From contig CM057230.1 in assembly GCA_029891385.1 (NCBI GenBank), positions 34,675,402 through 34,739,401 of the forward strand: a stretch of DNA of 64,000 nucleotides, in the 5' to 3' direction. The first letter of the stretch is position 1; each line of letters begins with the position of its first letter. The notes beneath the pieces are model-generated. The model saw nothing but the letters and a program-made list of their open reading frames with translations, did not search any database and had not been told where the DNA came from. Below are positions 55,386 through 64,000 of this stretch, piece by piece. A program made the position numbers and the translations under genes. Source of the stretch: Erythroxylum novogranatense. Taxonomy: Eukaryota > Streptophyta > Magnoliopsida > Malpighiales > Erythroxylaceae.

Positions 55386-56600
55386 CAGCTGCATTAGGCC
55401 AGTCAATTGATTGCTGCGTTTCACTTTTGGACGATTGACTTTTTCCATGTTTCCCTTTGTTTTGTCACACAGGAAAATATAACTACAACTCAAGAGCTCC
55501 TTCAGTTTCAGGGCAAAGAGCTTGCCATTGAGCTAACATCATTCATTTTTTATTGTGTCATGCAACTACGTGGGGACATAAGTACACTAAGTAACGCTCT
55601 TCAGCTAGTAAAGCCGTCAAGCCTCAAAACACAACTGATTCAAGTTCAAGTGTAGGAGCGAAAAGTTGCCAAAACATCCTGATACACTAGCCCTAAGCCC
55701 TGGGACATTCTAAACAAGCCATAGATGATGGAATGACAAATTTGATAAAAGAGAAATAATTAATAAGATATGATCGATTATATATTCATAATTTCATAAT
55801 AGATTCAGGGTAAAATATCAAAATATAATTAAAAATCAATAAAAGAGATCATACAATTTTAATTAAGAATTTAACAAATATTTGCACCATATGACATAGG
55901 AACAATCTATCTTTTCAAGTATACAAATACAACAAAGACCGATCATAAACCTATTATTAATGACGCAAATTCAATAAAACAGTTAAATATAGATTCAGAT
56001 ATCTTATTTCTATTATTTTGTTCCCACTCTATTTTATAAATATCTATTTATTTATTTATTGTGGATCTCATTTATTAGATATGCTCCATGAACAAAAATA
56101 CCCCCACATGTTGAATAGCAAAGGAAAAATTTACCGGATCACATAATTCGGTTTCTAAAATATGCACCCTTTAAGTTTTCTATTTCCACAATAAATATGA
56201 GAGAAAATATAATTTATCCTGGTAAGGGTTTTTCGTAAGGGGTCATTGGGCTGCTGTTGGTCCTCTCACGACTACTTGAACATTTTACATTCTCTTACGA
56301 GCAATGCCCTTGGAATGTCTTCTCAATATGCCCATTTAACATATTTTACGTGGACTGCAAGGAGAAGCCACACGGGCTGGTTTACATGCTATGTAAAGGA
56401 AGAAGAAATAGTAATATTTAATATTGTATAAAGAATAAATTATATAATACTAATTAAATTTTAAACTTTCAATTTATTTATCTAATCATTTTATATTATG
56501 TTTAAAATATTTATAATTTGAAAAATAAAAAGGGACTTCCATATGATAGAATTTTGTCATTATTTTTGTGCACTAGCATAAGAAACATAATTTTGTACAA
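55386..56600. other. Unassigned AT-rich stretch with two exon-like open frames
   Basis: 55407-55655 (82 codons) follows a T-rich run with a splice-acceptor-like tgtcacacag (55463-55472) and reads QELLQFQGKELAIELTSF; I do not recognise it. 56246-56431 (61 codons) has no recognised motif either. The rest is AT-rich and shows nothing. These may be scraps of a host gene, but nothing proves it. Confidence 0.3.
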
Positions 56601-56990
56601 ATCTCAATTAATTTGATGTCAAGGTAACTTGTTAACTCTCTCTTTAACGTGTCATTGGGTCTGTATTCATGAACTTGCTATGATAGGTAGGCTTGGCCCA
56701 TATTTTGCAAAGACACAAGAGACCTATCATCGCTATTTGACCTTAAATACTGATCGCCCATTGAAATCAGATGTGTTTTTCCTGATTAGGGTTTGGAATA
56801 GCAATAGTCAATCCTCTGCGTCTCTGACACATCGCTTTACAGTAAACAACAATGAATTCAATTGTTTCACAATTTTCAAGTATTTGTCTATACAATTATT
56901 GAATACAATATGTTACAATTCTAAGGTTAATTAATTGTATTGATTAATTACAAAATTAATCTAAAATCGCGTATTGAATTTTCCTTCAAT
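56601..56990 (+). repeat. 3' end of an LTR (copia-like), left border unknown
   Basis: The segment ends aattttccttcaat directly before a perfect PBS, which marks it as the end of an LTR. The left end cannot be placed, and no matching second LTR is visible in the window. It is probably the LTR of the copia element whose internal parts lie at 57.4-60.0 kb, by position only. Confidence 0.45.
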
Positions 56991-57002
56991 TGGTATCAGA
57001 GC
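56991..57002 (+). promoter_or_regulatory. Plus-strand primer-binding site at a head-to-head junction
   Basis: TGGTATCAGAGC, complementary to initiator tRNA-Met, right after the LTR end. It overlaps by two bases with the opposite-strand PBS GCTTTGATACCA (57001-57012) of the Cassandra element. Confidence 0.85.
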
Positions 57003-57371
57003 TTTGATACCACTTCTAACACCCCAAATCATCAACTCACAGATATTGTCCGCTTTAAGCCTTGGCCCAGCCAAGCTCTCATGGTTTTGCTTTTCTCAAG
57101 GACTTCCCAGGAGGTCACCCATCCTAGTACTACTCTTGTCCTAGCACATTTAACCTCAGAGTTCTGATAAGATCCGGTGCGTTAGGGCATGAAAAATGCA
57201 TCTGTAAGGGAGAGGTATTAGTACTCTTATAAGGCGTACTTCATTCCCCTCTCCAACCGATGTGGGATCTCACACTCTCCACCCCCTTAGGGCCAGGTCC
57301 TTTTTAGGGTCCAGCTTAGCTGACACAACAATTCGGGTACCGGCTTTGATACTACTTGTGTAACAGCCTTG
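57001..57371 (-). mobile_element. Cassandra TRIM element, partial (5S rRNA-derived LTR)
   Basis: On the minus strand from the right: LTR end GGCTGTTACA (57361-57370), PBS TAGTATCAAAGC (57345-57356, first base pair changed), a 55-bp spacer, the purine tract taagggggtggagag (57273-57287), then a nearly complete LTR TGTGAGATCCCACATCGG...GGGTGTTA (57272 to about 57015) with the 5S-like segment, followed by a second PBS TGGTATCAAAGC (57012-57001). The very short non-coding interior and 5S-containing LTRs are typical of Cassandra. Having an LTR-PBS on both sides suggests the repeat LTR-interior-LTR-interior known from multimeric TRIMs. The right LTR is cut to its last bases. Confidence 0.8.
57098..57200 (-). 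ncRNA. 5S rRNA-like segment inside the Cassandra LTR
   Basis: The reverse complement matches plant 5S rRNA from GCACCGGATC to GGAAGTCCT, including GAGTAGTACTAGGATGGG and TGACCTCCTGGGAAGTCC (box C side of the internal promoter). Box A reads aggttaaatgtgct where 5S has agttaagcgtgct, so the promoter is altered. It is a retroelement-borne copy and not a member of a 5S gene array. Confidence 0.9.
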
Positions 57372-58510
57372 AGATAATTTTTGACCTATAACCACTTCTG
57401 GGACTTTAGTATCAATGCCAACCTGTTAAGGAATTTCAAGATCATTTCCTGGGTCAACAACATCATCATGAATTAGTGGAGACTGAATTGCCTAAGGATA
57501 AAAATAATAGGTGTAGGAATAATAACACGATCCTCTCTGAAATCAACAATCTGAGACTCAAGTCTTTCATTACGTTCCATGTCCCCTTTAAAATAGACAG
57601 CCTGATCTGATTCAATAACTCTAGTAGTGTGATTGGGACAATAAAATCTTGAACCTTTTGAGCCAGTACAATAACCAATAAAGTAACCTAAAATAGTTCT
57701 AGGATCAAGCTTCTTCAACTCAGAATTATAAGTCCTCACCTCAGCCTTACAGCCCCAAACACGGAAATGCTTCAAACTGAGCTTCTTTCCTGATATAAGC
57801 TCAAAAGGAGTCTTTGGTACAGACTTACTAGGCACATGATTGAGAACATAAACAACAATCCTCAAGGTGTCTCCCCACAAGAACTCTGGTAAGGTGGAGT
57901 GACTAAGCATATACCTAACCATCTCCATAAGAGTACGATTTCATCTCCCTGCAATCCCATTTTGTTGAGGAGTGCCAGGCATAGTATATTGAGCCTCAAT
58001 TCCACAATCCTACAAGTATCTAGCAAAAAGGCCAGGGTTTCTTCCAGTTTCATCATACTGACCATAATACTAACCACCTCTATCAGATCTTACACATTTG
58101 ATCTACTTCCCAAGTTGCAATTCAATAACATTTTTTAGTGACTTAAAAGCATCCAAGGATTCAGATTTCTCACGCAACAATTCAATCCAACCATACCGAG
58201 AAAAATTATCAATAAAGGTGATGAAGTACCTATAGCCTCCCATGGCAATAGGAGTAAGGGGTCCACTTATATCTGTGTGAATTATCTGTAATGATTCCTC
58301 CTTCCTAGTCATTTTCTCCTTTCTTACTTCAGCTATAAACTTTCCCTTTAAGCAATCAACACAAGTATCAAAATTAGAGAAGTCCAAATTATGCAAAATA
58401 GTTTCCTTAATTAACCTCTCCATTCTCTCCTTAGAGATACGTCCTAACTGTTTATGCCACAACATAGAAGATTTTTCAACAACTCTCCCACTTTTCTTTC
58501 CAACAACAAC
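57372..58510 (-). pseudogene. pol: Copia pol fragment: GAG-pre-integrase and integrase, inverted piece
   Basis: Minus strand. 58465-58103 begins MLWHKQLGRISKERMERLIK and has CVDCLKGKF (zinc-binding Cys pair), IIHTDISGPLTP (first catalytic Asp) and YFITFIDNFSRYGW. 57928-57473 has the C-terminal core: [30 protein letters not shown] and [16 protein letters not shown]. Between them a stop and shifts interrupt the core (GGQYYGQYDE-type codons). The reading continues to about 57400 ([14 protein letters not shown]) and ends at the Cassandra border; RT is missing. This is a different copia family from B and D. Confidence 0.88.
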
Positions 58511-59526
58511 ATTAACATCATCATGTGGTCAGTCAAAACAAGAAGAATTAACAATTAGCATAAACAATCCATCACGCATAATTGCAGAACCAACAATAGC
58601 ATAATCATAGTACAAAACAATACCATTATTGATTATATGAAAAATGTATCCACAACTGTGTAAAACAGAAACTGAAATCAAATTCCTTCTCATAGAAGGC
58701 ACATAAACAATATCTTTCAAAAGCAAATCATGTCTACTCCTCAACTTCAAGGAAACTACTCCTGTGTGTTGAACATTAACACTAAATCCATCTCCTAGTT
58801 GCACCATCAACTCCACTTTATTTTGTTTCCACCTGCTTTTGAACTCCTACAACGAGTTCGTTACATGAATAGTTGTACCAGTGTCTAACCACCGTGAATT
58901 AAGAGGAACATCAACCAGATTTCATTCAAAACAAACAAAGATTTGAGGTATATCTTTCTTCTTTGCCAACCAATTTTTAAACTTCTCACAGTCACGTTGC
59001 CTATGCCTCCTATGTTCTTTACAAAAGTTTCAGCGTCCACTAAAAATAAACTTATGCTTAGCATCAAAACTCTCACTAGGCCCAGAAGGTAATGCAGGTT
59101 TATCATTCCCCTTCTTCTTACATTGAGACTTACTCTGTTTGTTTTTTTTTTTAATTTCTTCTTATCACCAGTCTTGTGAGAAGTGTGATGAATACAGTGG
59201 GACTTTCCTTTCTTCATAGTATGCTCCTTTTGAATAAGAATGGAAATCAACTCATCAATGCTCCATTCATCTTTATGAGCATGATAAGTAGTCCTGAGAA
59301 CATCAAACTCAAATGGAAGAGATTCAAACACCTGCCAGATCAGATAATCTTCTCCCAGCATAACTTTCATGGCCTTTAACTTGTTATTCCAGTTCACAAG
59401 CTTCATAACATGCTCACGAACACCACCTACACCATCATACTTGGTCTTAGACAATGAAGACAAGTAATTAGACTTTTCAGTCTTATTAAACTTCTGGAAT
59501 TTTTCACCAACAGCCTTGATGATCAC
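58511..59526 (-). pseudogene. gag: Copia gag and protease fragment, inverted piece
   Basis: 59526-58885 opens MIIKAVGEKFQKFNKTEKSN and holds the gag core (TKYDGVGGVREHVMKLVNW, LGEDYLIWQVFESLP, EFDVLRTTYHAHKDEW), then a lysine-rich stretch. A zinc knuckle is blurred (about 59020: CKEHRRH-type codons). 58816-58529 is the protease-to-integrase linker (LGDGFSVNVQHTGVVSLKL, YVPSMRRNLISVSVL). The gag N-terminus is missing: the fragment stops at the junction with plus-strand RNase H at 59524. Confidence 0.85.
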
Positions 59527-59968
59527 AAATCCACATCAGGATATATCTTTATGCTTGTTGGAGGAGTTGTATCTTCGAAAAGTGTTAAATAAACACTTAC
59601 AGCAACTTCAAATATGGAGGCAGAGTATGTGGCTTATTAGGAAGCTACTCGACAGGTAATATGATTGAAGAATTTCATTTCTGAGCTTCATCTTGTGGAG
59701 AATGTTTCTAGACCTCTAATCATATATTGTGATAACTTTGTTGTGGTGGGATTCTCTCAAATATGCAAGAACTCCAAGCATTCGAAGCATTTTGATATAA
59801 AGTATATGTTTGTTAGAGAGAAGGTTAAGCAGTTTAAGACTTGTATAGAACATATACCCACCGATCTTATGGTGGCAGCTCCTCTAACCAAAGGCTTGAC
59901 TATTAAGGGTTTTGTGAGTCATGTAACTCGTATGAGTCTATTTAGATCTTTTGATGCCTTGGATTAGT
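59524..59968 (+). pseudogene. pol: Copia RNase H, plus strand
   Basis: It begins at the junction with KSTSGYIFMLVGGVVSS-type codons, then NMEAEYVA (Glu region, about 59610) and, in the open stretch 59665-59967, MKNFISELHLVENVSRPLIIY followed by CDNFVVVGF (catalytic Asp), KHSKHFDIKYMFVREKV, DLMVAAPLTKGLTIKGF and the stop at 59967. Right after it, attagtgggagtc is a PPT-like tract. Confidence 0.88.
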
Positions 59969-59974
59969 GGGAGT

Positions 59975-60092
59975 CTGTCTTTTATGTTAATTTTGATAGC
60001 AACATTGTATTTGACTATTTTGTTATTCAATCTAAAGACTTTTTGTTGGGACCGATTTTGGAACCCAACTCTTACGAAATTATGAAGCTTAA
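59975..60092 (+). repeat. Start of a copia 3' LTR, cut after 118 bp
   Basis: tgtcttttatgttaatttt follows the PPT-like tract. The segment ends at 60092 where a gypsy LTR starts with TGTAATATCC. No second copy of this LTR start is visible in the window. Confidence 0.5.
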
Positions 60093-61548
60093 GTGTAATA
60101 TCCTATAGGGTTATTTCCATGAACCCTTATTAGGCATCATCCCATAAGGGTGGTATGCCCATGACAATCAAACATTAAACAAACTTATTACTTCAACTCA
60201 ACCATATTATGAGGAAATCAATATAAACATACATACATAACTGAACTACTTCAATCTATCATTTCATTTCTAAAGCAACAGAGTTTGAAAAATTTTATTT
60301 ACATATCAAAAGGCATACCATTGACTTATTACAAAATACAATTAACAAATTTGCGGAAGTTCCCTTAAGCTCTTGATCACTTAATCTCTTAACTATCACC
60401 TGAAGAGGGGACAAAAAGGGGGTGAGCTTGACAACTCGTGGGTAACAGTTTATAATGGAAAAATAAGAAAAAAACTATTAAAAACGTTCACTTGTCATAG
60501 AAAATTTTCATATGATTCTTAAAACACATGTTTTTTAGGCTTTCAACCAAAATTCACAAGTTGCAAAACATGAATGCATCAATCTTTTCATGAGCACCTA
60601 AGCATATCAAATAGTTTGGGTAAGTCCAAAAACATGACGCACTACACATTTTCAATATAAAGGTCCCGTGTAGTCGTGAATTCTTGAGGGAGTCCTTGAA
60701 GAGACTCTATGCCACTAGCAGGCAGGCGAAAGAAGTCTATTCTTGGGTCAACGTGCACGTGACTGTTCTTGAGAGACTACCACAAACCCACATAACACAT
60801 AAATTTCAAAATCTTGTAAGCTTGAGGCCCAAAATGACACATTCTCTTGAAAATTTGCTTTTCACATGTTTGTTATACCTTAAAAACATTTCCAAAAGTG
60901 TGGTTTCATAATCATGCATCATTTCAAAAACAACTTTTTATAAATCATCACACAAATCATGTATAAGCATGTAGCACATATTGCAGATTTCATAAGTCAT
61001 TCATAAGCAATAGATGCAACACTTATGATGCATTAGAAATCAGTAAATTTCTTGATTTAAAGAAAAACAAAAGTGGCTTATTTACTCTATTATAAACATG
61101 TACCCACCTTGATTTCCTTAATTATGGAGATGCTCAAAAAGCCTCTTCTTTTGTTCCTCTTGCCATTTTTGATCCCTTCATTCTTCACCAAATGAAGGGA
61201 TCTTTAACTCAAAGGGAAGCTCTTCTCTTCCTCTTCATTTATCCTTTCTTGAACAACTCCAAAATCTCTTTTGAAGACCAAGAAAAAATGGAACCCTAGC
61301 TCAACTCTCTTCTTTCCTCTCTTTGGTTTTGTTATTTCATTTCCTTCTCTCCCATTTTATTTTTTCCCCTCTTAAGGAAGTAAATAACACTTCTTTCTTC
61401 CCATTTTACCTTAATGATTGATAAAAGTCCACCTTACCCTTCCTTTAATGCCTTATGTCTTTTATACTTAAGTGTCTTATCAAAAGCACCCTTGAATATT
61501 CTGACATAACTCTTTCTTCTAGAAAAGTGTTCTCCCTTGTCTTAAATT
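60093..61548 (-). repeat. Gypsy LTR, minus strand, interrupted at 61549
   Basis: It starts TGTAATATCCTATAGGG and has the same order of blocks as element C's LTR read backwards: ggggtgagcttgacaactcgtgggtaacag (60419), gtgcacgtgac (60752), tacccacc (61102), then a pyrimidine-rich stretch (61300-61400). It lacks its other end, which should lie beyond the inserted LTR at 61549. No coding. Confidence 0.6.
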
Positions 61549-64000
61549 GTTGGGACCCGATCCGGAGACCGACGCCCCAACCCGAAAACAGAAAACGAAT
61601 ACGAATACGAATACGAACCAATATGAATCGAATCAAAGCAAGGAAACGAAACATAAGGCAAAATCAAATCAGATACGAAGCAAACTTCGGATCACAAAGC
61701 TCAACAAATCATTAACGAATCGAAAGCAAATCGAATCGAAACCAATTTCTGATACGTAACAAAACGGAGCCGACATCCGTGAACAAGTATCAAAGAAAGC
61801 GTTTGCGTTGGAAACCTTAAGACTATCAGTCAAAACTAATCCAATCCGTGTAACATTCACATACAATCGCACTATCCAACGTCCAATACCCGTTCATTCA
61901 CATTTCTCCATATACAAATCATGCTTATATCTCAGTTGGACATACACAAGTTATATAACATATCCATGTGCAATACCATAACTCAATAGCCTCATCCAAA
62001 CCTCATAAATACAATTACGATTTATACACCATTTCATAAATCAAAGCTTTATATAAATCATAGTGGCATTTTCAAGCCTTATACATTACCCATAACCCTA
62101 AACCAAAGTACACAATACACAACGATTCTAGACTTCAAAGAACCATCTAACTTAACAATAATACAATATAAACACATGCAAACAGAATCTTCATTTTCTT
62201 TCACCCGATCTTCTTCTCATCACTGTGGATGGGAATGAAGGGGTGAGCTTACTGTTCGTGGGTAACAGTTTATAACGAATATATATAAGCAAAATCCTTG
62301 AAATTCTTTTTCTTTTCGGTCTTAGAAAACATTTCTTTGAAATCAGAAAGCACATTTTCTAAAAGTTGCGCTCTTCTTTGTAGTCAAATCACAATTGCAA
62401 AACGATGATTTTTAGGCTTTCACCATAAACCCATAGGTTGCAAAACATGAATGCATCAACTTGACAATTCATAAATGCAATGGCAAACCACCTATGCAAT
62501 GCACAACACATGGCTCGAGAGTTCCGTGGAACACAACGAATAAACCGAAGTTTATCGTAAACACAACGAGTCTGATTTCTCAGGATCTCGTGACCTCAAG
62601 CGGCCAGCCGTAAGAAGGCTATATACGTCGACGTGCACGTGACTAACACAACATTCCTCTCTCGCCCACACAAAAGCATATATCATGCTCAACATCATTT
62701 ATCGCATGATCTTTTCCGAATATACGAAATGTCATGTAATCTTTCGAGGCATAACACAATGTATGTTGCAATTCATTCAAAGTCCATGTATTGAATCAAA
62801 ATGATTTTTCAAATCATTCATACAATGATGCAACATTTATGATGCAATTGAAATAAAAAAATCTCTTTATTTAAAGAAAGTAGTAGTGACTTATAAATTC
62901 AAATTATAAACACATTACCCACCTCGATTCGATGCTAGAAAGTTGTTCCTAGCTCCAATTTGTCCATTGGTTCCTTCTTTCTTCCAATATAACTTCACCT
63001 AAAGCAATTTCACCCAAATTCAATATCATAATTAACTTAATCCTCAAATTGAACTTAGAAACACTAATCCCTCATATATTCAAGCTTTTTAAATCACAAA
63101 TTTCCAAAATCCTCAAATTCCAAATTTGGGCATAAACCCTAATTAATTTCCATCCAAAATTAAACCCATAATACTAAGAAATCAACAAAATTAACTTCAT
63201 ACTCCACAAACCCATTCCATTTTCCATGATTCTAAACCAAAACTTCAAGAAAAACTCAAATCTTAAAAACTGCTCTTACCTCATTTCTCCTCCATTTTCG
63301 GATTTTCTTGGTTCAAGATGAAGCTCTCTTCATCCTCCGCCTTTCTCTCTCTTAGAATGACATCAAAATCACTCTTCAAGTGGTAGAAAAATCGAGACCT
63401 AGCTTTCTCCCCTTTTTCTCTACCAAAGCTTGCTCTCCCTTCTCTCTTCTCTCTTATTTTCTTTCCTTTTGTTCAAGTGTCGTGCCTCACTTAAAGAAAC
63501 AACAGCTCAATCCTTTTTATAGTGTCATGTCATTTAATGAATGGGGAATGACCCATAAGCCCCTCCATTTAAGCCTATAAACTTAACCCTTTAAGTAAAC
63601 TTCCAAAATTGCCCCTCCATTGGTCTTTAAAACTGACATCTTGTATGATTATTTCGATTAGGTAAATGAAGCCATTTGATAAAATTTTCTTCTAGATAAA
63701 TGTTCCTCTATGTCTTATGAATCCAATGCTTCAAGAATCAGATCGATCCGAGCTCTATAGCTCAAGATATCTTCAAAATACTAAAGTTTGTTCTGCAGAC
63801 CTGAGGCTGAACACTATACCTAACTTCCGACCCGAATTTGGAAGTCTTAGAGGCTAAATTATAGCTCGACTTCTTCATAACATTTGTAGCTCCATGTCTC
63901 TAGTTTAATTTCCAAGAAGAATCAGATCAATCAGAGCTCTACCAACCGAGATATATCCAAAATACTAAACACTATTCAAACTTTTACAACCGATCAGCTC
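61549..64000 (-). repeat. Related gypsy LTR, minus strand, running off the window
   Basis: It starts TGTTGGGACCCGATCC, counterpart of C's LTR end GGATCCGGGCCCAACA. It shares with the preceding LTR gtgagcttactgttcgtgggtaacag (62243), gacgtgcacgtgac (62630), tacccacc and a pyrimidine-rich stretch (63280-63460). A short cgaata repeat lies at 61587-61615. No coding evidence: the open frames at 61455-61872 and 63380-63580 have no domain. Confidence 0.6.

Noticed and set aside
56991..57012. tRNA gene suggested by TGGTATCAGAGC
   Set aside because: The match is limited to about 12 bases complementary to the tRNA 3' end and lies next to LTR ends, as expected for a primer-binding site. The same holds at 16629-16642 and 20279-20290.
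57098..57200. Functional 5S rRNA gene
   Set aside because: Box A is altered, there is no gene array, and the segment lies inside a Cassandra LTR with PPT and PBS next to it.

Overview
The window looks like eudicot plant nuclear heterochromatin: AT-rich, with no convincing intact host gene and almost entirely built of LTR retrotransposons, many inserted inside one another. Evidence includes LTR pairs with TG...CA ends, 5-bp target-site duplications (TSDs), primer-binding sites (PBS) matching initiator tRNA-Met, polypurine tracts (PPT), and gag/protease/RT/RNase H/integrase motifs. Most coding regions carry stops or frameshifts. The species cannot be named from the sequence.

1-857 is a cut Ty3/gypsy LTR. 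1811-37231 is a four-level nest, every level closed by a perfect 5-bp TSD. Level 1 is A, a minus-strand gypsy-type element without coding capacity (LTRs 1811-3653 and 7133-8894 plus 37148-37231; TSD aaaca). Inside A's 5' LTR sits B, a minus-strand Ty1/copia element (8895-37142; TSD aaatg). Inside B's 5' LTR sits C, a plus-strand Tekay/Del-like chromovirus (18082-36705; TSD ttaga). Inside C's gag sits D, a plus-strand copia element of B's own family (21274-30704; TSD ggtag). Taking out each insertion restores the sequence beneath it.

37237-42857 is very AT-rich. It holds a dense series of short hairpins (39.0-39.9 kb) and a heavily decayed plus-strand copia internal region (about 40.1-42.3 kb). 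About 42.86-55.39 kb is probably one PIF/Harbinger DNA transposon (DDE transposase pseudogene at 54.3-55.0 kb), split by E (42981-54029; TSD ctatt). E is a minus-strand Tat-lineage gypsy element with a second, archaeal-type RNase H. Between E's pol and its 3' LTR lie a 64-bp tandem repeat and an antisense extra ORF, itself broken by a 1.4-kb insertion of unknown type.

56.6-60.1 kb is a rearranged mosaic: the end of an LTR with its PBS, joined PBS-to-PBS and head-to-head to a Cassandra TRIM element (5S rRNA-derived LTR), then copia gag-integrase on the minus strand, then copia RNase H on the plus strand. 60093-64000 holds two related gypsy LTRs on the minus strand, one inside the other and running off the window.

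The strongest leads are the PBS-PBS palindromic junction, two separate arrays of short hairpins with conserved 3-nt loops and changing stems, the AAGTCGACTT palindrome array in the copia leader, the antisense gene of E, and an excess of small indels in the two innermost elements that suggests either unusual decay or a consensus-sequence problem. Identity figures are by eye.
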